Positions 50,108-58,735 of a stretch of 64,000 bases of DNA are shown one piece after another. Made by a program: the position numbers and the translations under genes. How positions within the stretch are numbered: the stretch's first letter is position 1; the number at the start of each line of letters is the position of its first letter. The notes below the pieces were generated by a model. The model was not told where the DNA came from. It saw only the letters and a list, made by a program, of their open reading frames with translations, and did no database searches. The DNA comes from UBA6398 sp963644855 (GTDB lineage: Bacteria; Bacteroidota; Bacteroidia; Bacteroidales; Bacteroidaceae): contig CAVIQL010000003.1 of NCBI GenBank assembly GCA_963644855.1, positions 62,001 to 126,000 on the forward strand, given 5' to 3'.

Positions 50108-51154
50108 TTATTTTTCGTTTACTACTTTGAAATATGGCGCAGTTGCTTTTTGCGAAGGACTATTGTTCTCAATGTATGGCCAATTGTCTTTCCATTTCAC
50201 CTGATCAAGCCACACCATTCTTTGTTTCTCGAGTTGGGAGCGCAGATATCCGTGATACAACATCCAGGTATTGCCTTTGTCGTCTTCAACCCATTCGGAA
50301 TTGTGCCCAGGACCGAGACAGTAATCGTTTGGAAGCAGAAGATTTTCGTAGTTTGCGCTGCTGTCGAGCAGTTTTCTGCCGTCTTTCGTTACATAAGGAC
50401 CGAACAAACTATTGGAACGCCCGCAAATCAGTTTGTAATTGACAATGCTGTAATCGCCTCCGCTTTGGCAGCAATTTCCATTCGAACCAATAAGATAATA
50501 ATAGCCGTTGCGCTTGTGTATATAGGTTCCCTCCATTTGGGTATTGCATATTTGTTGCGGAGATGAGCCGGGCATCACGCGCAAGCCGTCATCGGTGAGC
50601 TGCACAGCGTAAATGCCCCAATAACTTCCCCAGAACATATATTTTTTACCGCCTTCTTCTATAAAGAACTGGTCGATTGAATTGCCTACATTCAAATCTC
50701 GTCCCATGAATACCACACCTTGGTCAACGAATGGTCCTTCTGGGCGTTCTGATGTAGCCACACCAACGCCACATTCCCAAGGATAACCCCAAACACCTAT
50801 GGAATAGTATAGCACATAATGCCCATTGAAGTAATTTATATCGGGTGCCCACATCATGCCATTGGTATAGGGGCGCACGCAACGCGGACGTGTGGCATCG
50901 GTAAAGGCTGTGCCCACAAAAGTCCAGTCTACAAGATTTAGCGAGCGGTAGATTGGCATATTTGCCATGTCTTCCGTTCCGTAGAGATAGAAATATCCGT
51001 CGTCGGCACGTATCACCGTTGGGTCGGGAACCGATGTTTTTATCACAGGGTTCTGATATGACTTACGTTTGGCAAAATCTTCGGCATGCAAAACCGAAAT
51101 ACTCATGCATAGCATTGCTACAAGCAAAAACGCGGGCTTTATTATTCTGTTCAT
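50108..51154 (-). CDS. Secreted GH43 glycosidase (arabinanase-like)
   Basis: A 348-residue exported five-bladed-propeller glycosidase. Signal peptide about 1-24 (IIKPAFLLVAMLCMSISVL). GH43 acidic triad: base D44 in SVPDPTVIRADDGYF, pK-modulating D161 in GNSIDQFF, acid E208 in QMEGTYIHKRNGYYYL. The pattern (GHNSEWVEDDKGNTWMLYHGY with a conserved histidine) suits arabinan endo-1,5-alpha-arabinosidase or an arabinofuranosidase; I cannot choose. It would act at the envelope on plant arabinan. ATG 51154 is taken over a longer frame because it starts the signal peptide. Confidence 0.85.
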   Translation of the reverse strand: MNRIIKPAFLLVAMLCMSISVLHAEDFAKRKSYQNPVIKTSVPDPTVIRADDGYFYLYGTEDMANMPIYRSLNLVDWTFVGTAFTDATRPRCVRPYTNGMMWAPDINYFNGHYVLYYSIGVWGYPWECGVGVATSERPEGPFVDQGVVFMGRDLNVGNSIDQFFIEEGGKKYMFWGSYWGIYAVQLTDDGLRVMPGSSPQQICNTQMEGTYIHKRNGYYYLIGSNGNCCQSGGDYSIVNYKLICGRSNSLFGPYVTKDGRKLLDSSANYENLLLPNDYCLGPGHNSEWVEDDKGNTWMLYHGYLRSQLEKQRMVWLDQVKWKDNWPYIENNSPSQKATAPYFKVVNEK

Positions 51155-51195
51155 AATATGATTTTTCAAAAAAAACGACAATTGCCTATTTCCTA

Positions 51196-51203
51196 CAAAG
51201 GTA
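51196..51203 (-). promoter_or_regulatory. -7 box of GH43/nhaD unit
   Basis: TACCTTTG on the minus strand, 41 bases before ATG 51154. The rest of the gap up to 51588 holds only array copy 14. Confidence 0.5.
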
Positions 51204-51390
51204 CGTGTTTTTACCAAACAGACACGCTGTTAGGACACAAAAAAACATCTGCTTGCATTTTTGCGAAGAAATTTTCCCTCAAGTTTATAATGTGCAGACG
51301 CATATCTATATCAGCATTGTTATGTTTGATATGCAAATTGCACCAAGGCACATTAGTTGCACTTTTAACTACATGGTTTTTACAATATGG

Positions 51391-51470
51391 GATTTCGCAA
51401 AAATAATAACCGATATTTTTTAAACGATAACCGATATTTTTCAAAAAATATCGGTTATCGTTACAGCGTT
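51391..51470. repeat. 21-bp phased palindrome array, copy 14
   Basis: Centres 51411, 51432, 51453: AATAACCGATATT, GATAACCGATATT, AATATCGGTTATC. All three carry the ATAACCGATAT variant or its complement. Left flank TTTCGCAAAAAT, right flank degenerate (GTTACAGCGTTA). Confidence 0.85.
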
Positions 51471-51588
51471 ATTTCGTGTCGTGAAAATCAAATAGTTACA
51501 AAGGCACAAAACATAGCATTTCCACATGCCTTAAAAGCATCATGCCACTCCATGATGCGGCACGCGGAATACGCTTTGCGCCAAAGGG

Positions 51589-52101
51589 CTATTCTTGCTC
51601 TTTATTCTCTTTTGAATATTCGGGAAGCGTGTCGCGCCATTCCTTAAAAGGATAGCAGCGAAGCGAGGAATTGTAGAAACGTCGGTCGCCCGTTACCTCG
51701 CGCCCAATGAAATCGGGTTTTTCAAAAGGCTCGTCGGGAAAAGATAACTCCACTTCTGCCATCACAAGCCCTGCGTTTTCGCCATAAAACTCGTCAACTT
51801 CAAAAGTGTGCCCTGCAAACGGCACAAGCCAGCGCCTTTTGTCCACCACACCCGGTTCGCACAGCGACATAAGCCTTTCGGCATCGTCGAGAGTTATCTC
51901 CCTTTCAAATTCATATCGCGACAATCCGCCATCAAGCGACGGCCCTTTTATGGTTAGGTATCCCTTGTTATCGCGAATGCGCACACGCACCGTTCTACCC
52001 TTTGCGCTGCAAATGTAGCCCTGCTTGATGTGGCTCGAAGAAGACGCAAAAGGTTTGTATTCCCCGCGAACGAGGAATTTATGTTCAATTTCTATCGACA
52101 T
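51589..52101 (-). CDS. CYTH-domain protein (triphosphate tunnel family)
   Basis: A 170-residue cytoplasmic protein of the CYTH/triphosphate tunnel metalloenzyme family. The ExExK motif is E4, E6, K8 in IEIEHKFLV; further tunnel residues appear in RTVRVRIRDNKGYLTIKGP and YEFEREI, and AEVELSFPDEPFEKPD near the C-terminus. Bacterial members hydrolyse tripolyphosphate or thiamine triphosphate; a few make cAMP. Charged tail SKENKEQE. It ends a cluster acyl-CoA ligase, prfB, 47-residue protein, CYTH on the minus strand. Confidence 0.88.
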   Translation of the reverse strand: MSIEIEHKFLVRGEYKPFASSSSHIKQGYICSAKGRTVRVRIRDNKGYLTIKGPSLDGGLSRYEFEREITLDDAERLMSLCEPGVVDKRRWLVPFAGHTFEVDEFYGENAGLVMAEVELSFPDEPFEKPDFIGREVTGDRRFYNSSLRCYPFKEWRDTLPEYSKENKEQE

Positions 52102-52143
52102 ACTCTCCTTTCTTTTCGGTAGAAACCCAAGCCCGTTCCGACC

Positions 52144-52287
52144 TTAGTCAGACATCAACGCTGCAAGTGCTATACACACAATCATTAGCGCCACCAGGGC
52201 AATGAATATACCGTTAACAATTCTCTTGGCTTGGCGCGCTTGTTTCTTTTTGCGCTCATTAGCCTTGAATTTTCTCTGTTCACTCAT
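52144..52287 (-). CDS. 47-residue single-span membrane protein
   Basis: A short frame that automatic calls may skip: ATG 52287, TAA at 52144-52146. The peptide starts MSEQRKFKANERKKKQARQA (very basic, so cytoplasmic) and continues with one hydrophobic helix, IVNGIFIALVALMIVCIALA, ending ALMSD. Lying 44 bases after prfB and 42 before the CYTH gene on the same strand, it looks like part of that operon. I know no function; similarly built basic single-span peptides exist in other Bacteroidales, but I cannot cite one. Codon use matches its neighbours. Confidence 0.6.
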   Translation of the reverse strand: MSEQRKFKANERKKKQARQAKRIVNGIFIALVALMIVCIALAALMSD

Positions 52288-52331
52288 GGCATTCGGTTTT
52301 TTGAGTTGTTTATATTATATGTTGTCTGTTT

Positions 52332-53453
52332 TCAAACGTTATCCTGCGTATCGGCAAACTCCATAAGATAAGCTTTAATGAACCCGTCGATATTTCCGTC
52401 CATTACTCCGCCCACATCGCTTGTTTGAAATCCCGTGCGATGGTCTTTCACACGGCGGTCATCAAACACATAGGAGCGTATCTGGCTTCCCCACTCTATC
52501 TTTTTCTTTCCCGCCTCGATTTTGGCCTGTTCCGCCTTGCGTTTCTGCAATGCACGGTCGTAGAGTTGGGATCTGAGCAGTCGCATAGCGTTTTCGCGAT
52601 TTTCAAGCTGCTTTCTGCTCTCAGTATTCTCGATAAGGATTTCTTCTTCCTCGCCCGTGTCGGGATCAACATACTGATAGCGCAAACGCACACCCGTTTC
52701 CACCTTGTTTACATTCTGTCCGCCGGCACCACCACTGCGGAAAAGATCCCAACTAATCTTTGAAGGATCGACAAATACCTCTATCGTGTCGTCAACAAGC
52801 GGCGTAACAAAAACACTTGCAAACGAAGTCATGCGCTTGCCTTGAGCATTGTATGGCGAAACGCGCACCAAACGATGCACTCCGTTTTCGCTTTTGAGAT
52901 AACCGTATGCATAATCGCCCTCAACCTCCATCGTTACAGTTTTAATGCCTGCTTCTTCGCCGTCTTGCAAGTTGCTTATCGTAACTTTGTAGCCGTGAGA
53001 TTCAGCATAGCGCATATACATTCTCATAAGCATCGAAGCCCAGTCCTGACTCTCTGTTCCGCCGGCACCAGAGTTTATTTTTAGCACACAAGACATCTGA
53101 TCTTCTTCGCGACGCAGCATGTTTTTCATTTCGAGTGCTTCGATTTTCTCAATTGCTTTGGTATAGTCGGAATCTACTTCCTCTTCTTCCACCATACCTT
53201 CCTTATAAAAATCAAAAGCAAGGACAAGTTCCTGCACATCTGTGCAAACTTCCTTGTAACCTTCGACCCAGCGCTCGAGTTCTTTGACTGTTTTCATTTG
53301 CTGTTCGGCTTTCTTCGGATCTTCCCAGAAATCGGGGGCCTGAGTATGCAGTTGTGCTTCCTCAAGTTCTATTTTTTTTCGGTCAATATCAAGGTAGTGT
53401 CCGAGTTGTTCGGCACGTGTTTGAATCTCTTTCAGTTGTTCAGAGGTTATCAT
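52332..53453 (-). CDS. prfB: Peptide chain release factor 2
   Basis: A 373-residue RF2, which ends translation at UGA and UAA. GGQ is at 244-246 within RSGGAGGQNVNKVETG; the codon-reading loop is VRVSPYNAQGKRMTSF, with SPY where E. coli RF2 has SPF. The gene is one uninterrupted frame: at L21-D22 (CTT GAT, 53393-53388), where many bacteria carry CTT TGA and a programmed +1 frameshift, the extra T is absent, so RF2 autoregulation by frameshifting is lost. The start overlaps the end of the acyl-CoA ligase gene by 14 bases. Confidence 0.95.
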   Translation of the reverse strand: MITSEQLKEIQTRAEQLGHYLDIDRKKIELEEAQLHTQAPDFWEDPKKAEQQMKTVKELERWVEGYKEVCTDVQELVLAFDFYKEGMVEEEEVDSDYTKAIEKIEALEMKNMLRREEDQMSCVLKINSGAGGTESQDWASMLMRMYMRYAESHGYKVTISNLQDGEEAGIKTVTMEVEGDYAYGYLKSENGVHRLVRVSPYNAQGKRMTSFASVFVTPLVDDTIEVFVDPSKISWDLFRSGGAGGQNVNKVETGVRLRYQYVDPDTGEEEEILIENTESRKQLENRENAMRLLRSQLYDRALQKRKAEQAKIEAGKKKIEWGSQIRSYVFDDRRVKDHRTGFQTSDVGGVMDGNIDGFIKAYLMEFADTQDNV

Positions 53454-55221
53454 ATATTTTATACTTCTTGTTATCGTAAATCGTATCTATCAGCTCCGCA
53501 AACTTTTTCGCCACAACGTCTCTGCGTATTTTCATTGTAGATGTCATGCAGCCGTTATCGGTTGTCAGCGCGGTAGGAAGCAACATAAATCGTTTGACGC
53601 GGCAAAACGGCGGCAGAGTTTTTTGTTTCTCGCCGATGCGTTCCCATATCATTCGCCGCAAATCCGATACCACAGCAAACTTCTTTGTCATATTCGGTGC
53701 AGGAACTATTAATGCCGAAACGTATTTGCGTCCTTCGGCAATAACTACGGTCTGCATTATGGCAGGGTCGGAGTTTAGTGCTGCTTCTATCTGTTCTGGA
53801 GCCACATATTTGCCGTTCGAAGTTTTCATCAACTGTTTTATTCGTCCGGTAATATAGAGTTCTCCGTTTACTATGCAACCTGCGTCGCCGGTATGGAACC
53901 ATTGGTCGACGAAAGCGGCATTTGTTGCGGTTTCATTCTGATAATATCCGTGAGCTATCGTTTCTCCGCGCAACAATATCTCATTGTTTTCGCCAAAAGA
54001 TACGTGCAAACCATTTATTATACGCCCCACAGAACCTGCGGTACAGGTTTCCGTCAAAACATCACAGCTTACGGTTGCGGTAGACTCGGTAAGTCCGTAG
54101 CCCACAACTATTGGAAGTCCGCACGAACGGGCAAATATTTCTATTTCGCGCGACACTACGGCTCCGGCAGTGGGCAATATTTTTGCGTTTTCAAATCCCA
54201 GTCGTTTGCGTAGCGGCAAGAAAGCTTCGTTGTCGCATTTTGCATATTCGGCTGCGAGTTGTTGGGGCGCTTCGAGTTGTTTTGCTCGATAGTCCACGTT
54301 GTATTTTCGTCCTGTTTCCAAACAATGTTCATGCCATTTACGCATCTCGGGCGATTCATGTTCGATTGTAGCGTTTACAACCTCGTATACTTTTTCCCAG
54401 AAATGCGGAACGCAACACATTGCTTCGGGTTGTATTTCCACCAAAGCCCGTTGCAAGTGGCTCGGTTGTCGGTTGATAGCGAGCGTAGCTCCGCACATCA
54501 AACAGAAGAAAGCCCACGACCGTTCAAAGATATGGCTATATGGCAAATATTCGAGCACTTTCCATCCTTCTTCCACCCGTATTGTGAGCGCATTTGCTTT
54601 GAAAGCGGCTGCATACATGCCGTGGGTTATTGCCACACCTTTGGGTTCGCCCGTTGTGCCGCTGGTAAAAATTATGTCGGCTATGTCGTTGTCGTTCGGA
54701 GACGGGAAATAAACCGGACGATTGCAGGACAGATGTGTAAACTCGTCAAACCTTATCGTTGTGAGATCCCGGCGGCGATAAACCACTTCGGGGTCGAACG
54801 TTATGATGCGGTTGAGCATGCAGGGACGGTTGTATAATTGCACTGCAATGTCGTATTGTTCCTGTCCGCCGGCAAATATCACGTGAGCTCTGGTGAGTTT
54901 CACTATTGTTTCGAGCCGCGTGGGAGATGTGCCGGCAAATACCGGTATCACGGTAATGCCAGCTTTGTAGGCGGCAAGGCTTACATAAATGCACTCGGGC
55001 ATATTGTCGGAAAGAATGACAATTTTGTCGCGCGGGTGAACGCCCCTGCGCAACAGGGCGAGGCATATGCGGTCTACTATATCACACACATATCTACCGC
55101 TTACGCGATGCCAAAACTTGATATACGGATCGCGATACATCAGTATTTCACGTTCGGCACACACTGTGCCGAGATGGTCGGATAGCGATGATAAATGTAT
55201 GTCCGCCAACATATAGGGCAT
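53440..55221 (-). CDS. AMP-forming long-chain acyl-CoA ligase-like protein
   Basis: A 593-residue adenylate-forming enzyme. Landmarks: the P-loop IIFTSGTTGEPKGVAITHG, YLPYSHIFERSWAFF and CCVPHFWEKVYE typical of long-chain fatty acid:CoA ligases, GYGLTESTATVS, HTGDAG and the hinge ITGRIKQLMKTSNGKYVAPEQIE. It activates fatty acids to acyl-CoA via acyl-AMP. Starts at 55221 or 55212 are both possible; the -7 box 9-17 bases upstream favours the shorter. Its 3' end overlaps prfB by 14 bases. Confidence 0.9.
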   Translation of the reverse strand: MPYMLADIHLSSLSDHLGTVCAEREILMYRDPYIKFWHRVSGRYVCDIVDRICLALLRRGVHPRDKIVILSDNMPECIYVSLAAYKAGITVIPVFAGTSPTRLETIVKLTRAHVIFAGGQEQYDIAVQLYNRPCMLNRIITFDPEVVYRRRDLTTIRFDEFTHLSCNRPVYFPSPNDNDIADIIFTSGTTGEPKGVAITHGMYAAAFKANALTIRVEEGWKVLEYLPYSHIFERSWAFFCLMCGATLAINRQPSHLQRALVEIQPEAMCCVPHFWEKVYEVVNATIEHESPEMRKWHEHCLETGRKYNVDYRAKQLEAPQQLAAEYAKCDNEAFLPLRKRLGFENAKILPTAGAVVSREIEIFARSCGLPIVVGYGLTESTATVSCDVLTETCTAGSVGRIINGLHVSFGENNEILLRGETIAHGYYQNETATNAAFVDQWFHTGDAGCIVNGELYITGRIKQLMKTSNGKYVAPEQIEAALNSDPAIMQTVVIAEGRKYVSALIVPAPNMTKKFAVVSDLRRMIWERIGEKQKTLPPFCRVKRFMLLPTALTTDNGCMTSTMKIRRDVVAKKFAELIDTIYDNKKYKIYDNL

Positions 55222-55229
55222 ATTTTTCA

Positions 55230-55259
55230 CAAAGTTACACAATTATTTAATGCAACAAA
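55230..55259 (-). promoter_or_regulatory. Promoter of acyl-CoA ligase/prfB operon
   Basis: TAACTTTG (55230-55237) with TTTG (55256-55259) 18 bases upstream on the minus strand, very close to the start codon. Confidence 0.55.
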
Positions 55260-55337
55260 TGTTTAAGCGTTGCTTTTTTGATTGCCCCCTTGCTAAGGGC
55301 TGCAAAAAGGCTTTGTGCTCATTGCGAAAAAGCAAGA

Positions 55338-55398
55338 CATCTCGTAAAAGCTCCGGGGCATGAAATTTAAATTAGATGCGTCGGAGTTTTTGCGCCTT
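55338..55398. repeat. Module B repeat near acyl-CoA ligase promoter
   Basis: TCTCGTAAAAGCTCCGGGGC, then AATTTAAATTAGATGCGTCG and GAGTTTTTGC. It shares the TAAATTAGATGCGNCGG stretch with the copy inside the PorE-like gene. It lies in gap 55222-55592, 90 bases from array copy 15. Confidence 0.7.
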
Positions 55399-55485
55399 GC
55401 GCAACAGCTTTTCCGGATTACGGAATATGCCTCTCGTTGCAGTTTGTGATACACATTAAATGGGACGTGCAAAAAAGCACGTAGA

Positions 55486-55575
55486 ATATCGTTTTTCTAA
55501 TGTCAGACATTTTTTAAAAAAGGTCCGATATTATTTAAATAATGTCTGACATTATTTTTACGATATCCTATATTG
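55486..55575. repeat. 21-bp phased palindrome array, copy 15
   Basis: Units AATGTCAGACATT, AAGGTCCGATATT, AATGTCTGACATT; unit 3 is the reverse complement of unit 1. Flanks TATCGTTTTTCT and ATTTTTACGATA. It lies between the rmuC stop and the acyl-CoA ligase promoter region. Confidence 0.88.
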
Positions 55576-55592
55576 GTCGAAACAAGTCTATT

Positions 55593-56894
55593 TTATTCTT
55601 CTATCGAAGGCAAAGCGGCATGTCGAGAGTCCTTTTGCGCCCCGAATTTTAGCAGTTTGTTTGCCGAAACAGTAATGCTGCGTCCCGAGGGTTGCGCCAT
55701 TGTGCGCACATCGTCAAATGCTTCTTGAGTTTTCTTAAGACACGTTTCCGCTTTGTTAAGTCTCTCGCAAAGTATTTGCACCCGACTCACTATTTCATTT
55801 GCCACGCCGATGATTTTTTCTTGATTTTCGGCTTGGCGCATCTGTTTCCAACTTATTTCAAGTATTCTTAGAAGCGCATACATGTTTTGCGAACCGGTGA
55901 TAAGCACTCCGTCGTTGTAGGCATCGCGCCATAGAGCGGCGTCGTTGGAGAGAGCGAGCTGCAAAGCCCCTTCACAAAACACATACATTATTACAAAATC
56001 AAGGCGTGCCGCACCTTGGGGCATGAATTTGCTGTAGTCTTTTGATTTGAGTTCCTTAACGTGGCTGCGAACCGAAGCTATATGACGTTTGAGCGCCTCG
56101 CTGCGTTCGCTTTCGCCGGTAGCGTTCTGATAGTCTTCGAATGCCTTGAACGACATTTTGGAATCGATCACCATATCGCGCTTGTCGGGGAAATGGAGCA
56201 GCACATCGGGTATCATCTTCCTGCCCGTTTCATCGTCTTTTATGGCATTGCCTTTCTCATCGCGCAGAGTGGTTTGCGTTTCATACTCTATGCCCTCGGT
56301 AAATCCCATTCCGTCGAGAAGTTCTTTGAGCTTGAGTTCTCCAAAATTGCCCTGCGTTTTGTTTTCGCCCGTAAGCGCCGAAGCCAAACGGTCGGCACTC
56401 TCGCCCACTGCCTTTGCCTGCTCAAAACTACTGTTTATTGCCGTCTGCAAACTTGCCATTGTTTTTGATTGCTCCAATTTGCTATTTTCCACAGCCTCTT
56501 TCATTTGGGCAATATTGGCGTTGAGCGGATTAAGAATAGCTGCCAGTTGCTCCTTGTTTGCCATCGAGAGTTGTTCTTGCCTTTTAAGTAGCACCTCTTC
56601 TGACGCCGTGCGAAGTTTCTCGGTTACAAACTTCATTTGCTCGTTCATCAATTCGCGTTGGCGCGTTTGCAACAGTTCGAGGTTGCGGTTGTATTGTTCC
56701 TCAAGGTCTTTGCGGCTTTTCTCGCCAGATGCCGCGAGAGCATTGAGGCTTTCTTGAAGCGAAACAGCCTTTTGCGATTCCACTTCGCGCGACACCGTGA
56801 GCGCAGAAATCCTTGACGCGCTACGCATGTGGCACACCAAATATCCAATCAGCACACCCACAACCAACGAAACGGCAATCGCAACAACCATCAT
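55593..56894 (-). CDS. rmuC: RmuC-family protein
   Basis: A 433-residue protein with one N-terminal transmembrane helix (about 3-21, VVAIAVSLVVGVLIGYLV), a coiled coil about 40-165, and the RmuC nuclease-like domain from about 185 (QGNFGELKLKELLDGMGF, MIPDVLLHFPDKRDMVIDSK, LDFVIMYVFCEGALQLAL). RmuC limits recombination at inverted repeats in E. coli by an unsettled mechanism, which is notable in a genome rich in inverted-repeat arrays, though that link is only suggestive. Starts 7 bases after the cotH stop, third gene of the S41-cotH-rmuC unit. Confidence 0.93.
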   Translation of the reverse strand: MMVVAIAVSLVVGVLIGYLVCHMRSASRISALTVSREVESQKAVSLQESLNALAASGEKSRKDLEEQYNRNLELLQTRQRELMNEQMKFVTEKLRTASEEVLLKRQEQLSMANKEQLAAILNPLNANIAQMKEAVENSKLEQSKTMASLQTAINSSFEQAKAVGESADRLASALTGENKTQGNFGELKLKELLDGMGFTEGIEYETQTTLRDEKGNAIKDDETGRKMIPDVLLHFPDKRDMVIDSKMSFKAFEDYQNATGESERSEALKRHIASVRSHVKELKSKDYSKFMPQGAARLDFVIMYVFCEGALQLALSNDAALWRDAYNDGVLITGSQNMYALLRILEISWKQMRQAENQEKIIGVANEIVSRVQILCERLNKAETCLKKTQEAFDDVRTMAQPSGRSITVSANKLLKFGAQKDSRHAALPSIEE

Positions 56895-56901
56895 GGCACA
56901 A

Positions 56902-58704
56902 CTACCTTATGAGAACCTTTTTGCGTGCCGTGGTATGAGACGTCTTAACACACACAACGTATATGCCCTTGTCGAGAACGCGACTGCGATAAGGCATTGC
57001 TGCATTTTGATTTTCCACTTCGGTACCATCGGCCGACCATATGGTGATTTGTGCCTGCGCATCGCTACATTTTACAACCACCATTCCGTTTTGAACAGAA
57101 ACATATACGTCGTTGGCAGGATTAATAACCACATCGTTTATAGCGCTCGGGAAATCGGCAAGCACACTGTCGGCATTGGCAATTGCACGAGCATACCAGT
57201 TCACCATATAATTGGTTTCGGTATCAATACCTCCCATAGAACTTGGCCAACGCACCATTTCGCGCTTCCACGCTCCCGACTTGTAGAGCAATTCTTTGTA
57301 TGCCATAATACGACTCTTCACACTGTCGAGCGAAAACACACCACTCTTCCAACGAATCCAGGTGTCGCGGAAATTCTGACGGAAATAAGCCGGTCCTCTA
57401 TTGACCAAACGGTCGAAAAGACCGCACGATGTAACTTGACTACCGAACCCTTGAACGTTTAAAAGCTCACTATTCCAATCTCTACCAAACGATGCGTCAA
57501 GATCCCAGGGTGTTATCAGAGCCTTAGGCGTTACTTCTTTCGCATCGCGGTAACTTATGTAGGTATTCTTGCAGTTGTTGTCGTTAATATGAAGCAGATT
57601 TATAAAAAGAATATAGTCGGTAAGATTTTGCAGGTAGTATTTGTTGCGCAAAAGAGCCGCAAACTTTATATTGTTAGGATTGGTTTCGGGCGCAGTGAAC
57701 GTTATCAGATTTTTAAGCGGTGCCCAATTCGCCATTTCCACACTATCGTCGGGATATTTCTGTTCCCAATTACACCATGACAAAGTGTTTTCGGTGGAAA
57801 CATAGTCTCTCACATCATTAAAGCGCGTTTCGGCCGACCAATCCACGGCCTTGTAAAGCATTCCATGGAAAACAAGTTTTCCATTGTCGTCAGTGGCGGT
57901 TTTTGCAAGGTCAAGTTTTTTGCGGTTTATCTTATCGGTGAGACAATACAGCCCATTGTAGCTGCCATCTACGAAAACTTCCACAAAACGTCCCTCTGTT
58001 CCATTCAATTTCGAGTGCCCTTCCGAAACATTATAGGGAATGCTGTCCACTTGGTTCCACAAATCAAAACACAAACGCGTTCTCATTCGCGCCATATCGT
58101 TATACATCGCGTCAAGAATGAGATTGTCGTCTTTCATAAGCCCCATAACGCTCACATTCTTGCCTTCGCGATTGGCATTCCAAAGTTTAATAGCATAAGG
58201 TTTCTTGGGATATCCCGAAGTTGAGGCTCCGCGTATTCTTGCCCCTATATAATGTTGGAAAAGAGCCTTGTTTTTTGTACGTTTCCAAGGATCGATAATA
58301 TTAATATAGCCCGGATTGTAAACATCTTTCTCATATTTGCTCGCTTCAATCATTACAATCGGCAAAGAAGTGAAACATATCGTCCATCTTTGAAGATTTG
58401 TTCCGATGTTAAGGCGATATGAGCGGCGCAAATCGTTATATAATGTAACGGTGTCGCCCATATAATAGCGATGATAGTTTATGCGCAGTTGCGAAATTGT
58501 TGCAGACGAAAACACAAGCTTAATAGAATCGCCAGTCTCAGGTTTTATGCTGCAATAAAGCGTTAAGTTTGCCGAATCAAGCACACATGGAACGTCGTTG
58601 CACAGTATTGGAAATTCTCGTTTGCCTCCTTCTACAAAACTTGCGCTTACGCATGTAGGCAATATCATCATTGTCGTAAGCAATATCAGAATGTGATGTT
58701 TCAT
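56902..58704 (-). CDS. Secreted CotH-kinase-family protein
   Basis: A 600-residue exported protein. Signal peptide about 1-21 (MKHHILILLTTMMILPTCVS). The CotH kinase-like core (about 155-460) shows GARIRGASTSGYPKKPYAIKL, EVFVDGSYNGLYCLTDKI and the acidic TPWDLDASFGRDW, the atypical kinase metal site. The last 80 residues (YVSVQNGMVVVKCSDA, KGIYVVCVKT, ARKKVLIR) look like a type-A C-terminal sorting domain of type IX secretion or a relic of one. Substrate unknown; CotH kinases phosphorylate surface proteins in other bacteria. Lies 31 bases after the S41 gene and 7 before rmuC. Confidence 0.85.
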   Translation of the reverse strand: MKHHILILLTTMMILPTCVSASFVEGGKREFPILCNDVPCVLDSANLTLYCSIKPETGDSIKLVFSSATISQLRINYHRYYMGDTVTLYNDLRRSYRLNIGTNLQRWTICFTSLPIVMIEASKYEKDVYNPGYINIIDPWKRTKNKALFQHYIGARIRGASTSGYPKKPYAIKLWNANREGKNVSVMGLMKDDNLILDAMYNDMARMRTRLCFDLWNQVDSIPYNVSEGHSKLNGTEGRFVEVFVDGSYNGLYCLTDKINRKKLDLAKTATDDNGKLVFHGMLYKAVDWSAETRFNDVRDYVSTENTLSWCNWEQKYPDDSVEMANWAPLKNLITFTAPETNPNNIKFAALLRNKYYLQNLTDYILFINLLHINDNNCKNTYISYRDAKEVTPKALITPWDLDASFGRDWNSELLNVQGFGSQVTSCGLFDRLVNRGPAYFRQNFRDTWIRWKSGVFSLDSVKSRIMAYKELLYKSGAWKREMVRWPSSMGGIDTETNYMVNWYARAIANADSVLADFPSAINDVVINPANDVYVSVQNGMVVVKCSDAQAQITIWSADGTEVENQNAAMPYRSRVLDKGIYVVCVKTSHTTARKKVLIR

Positions 58705-58735
58705 TACCCTATATTTTATACTCTATGTCTTTAAT

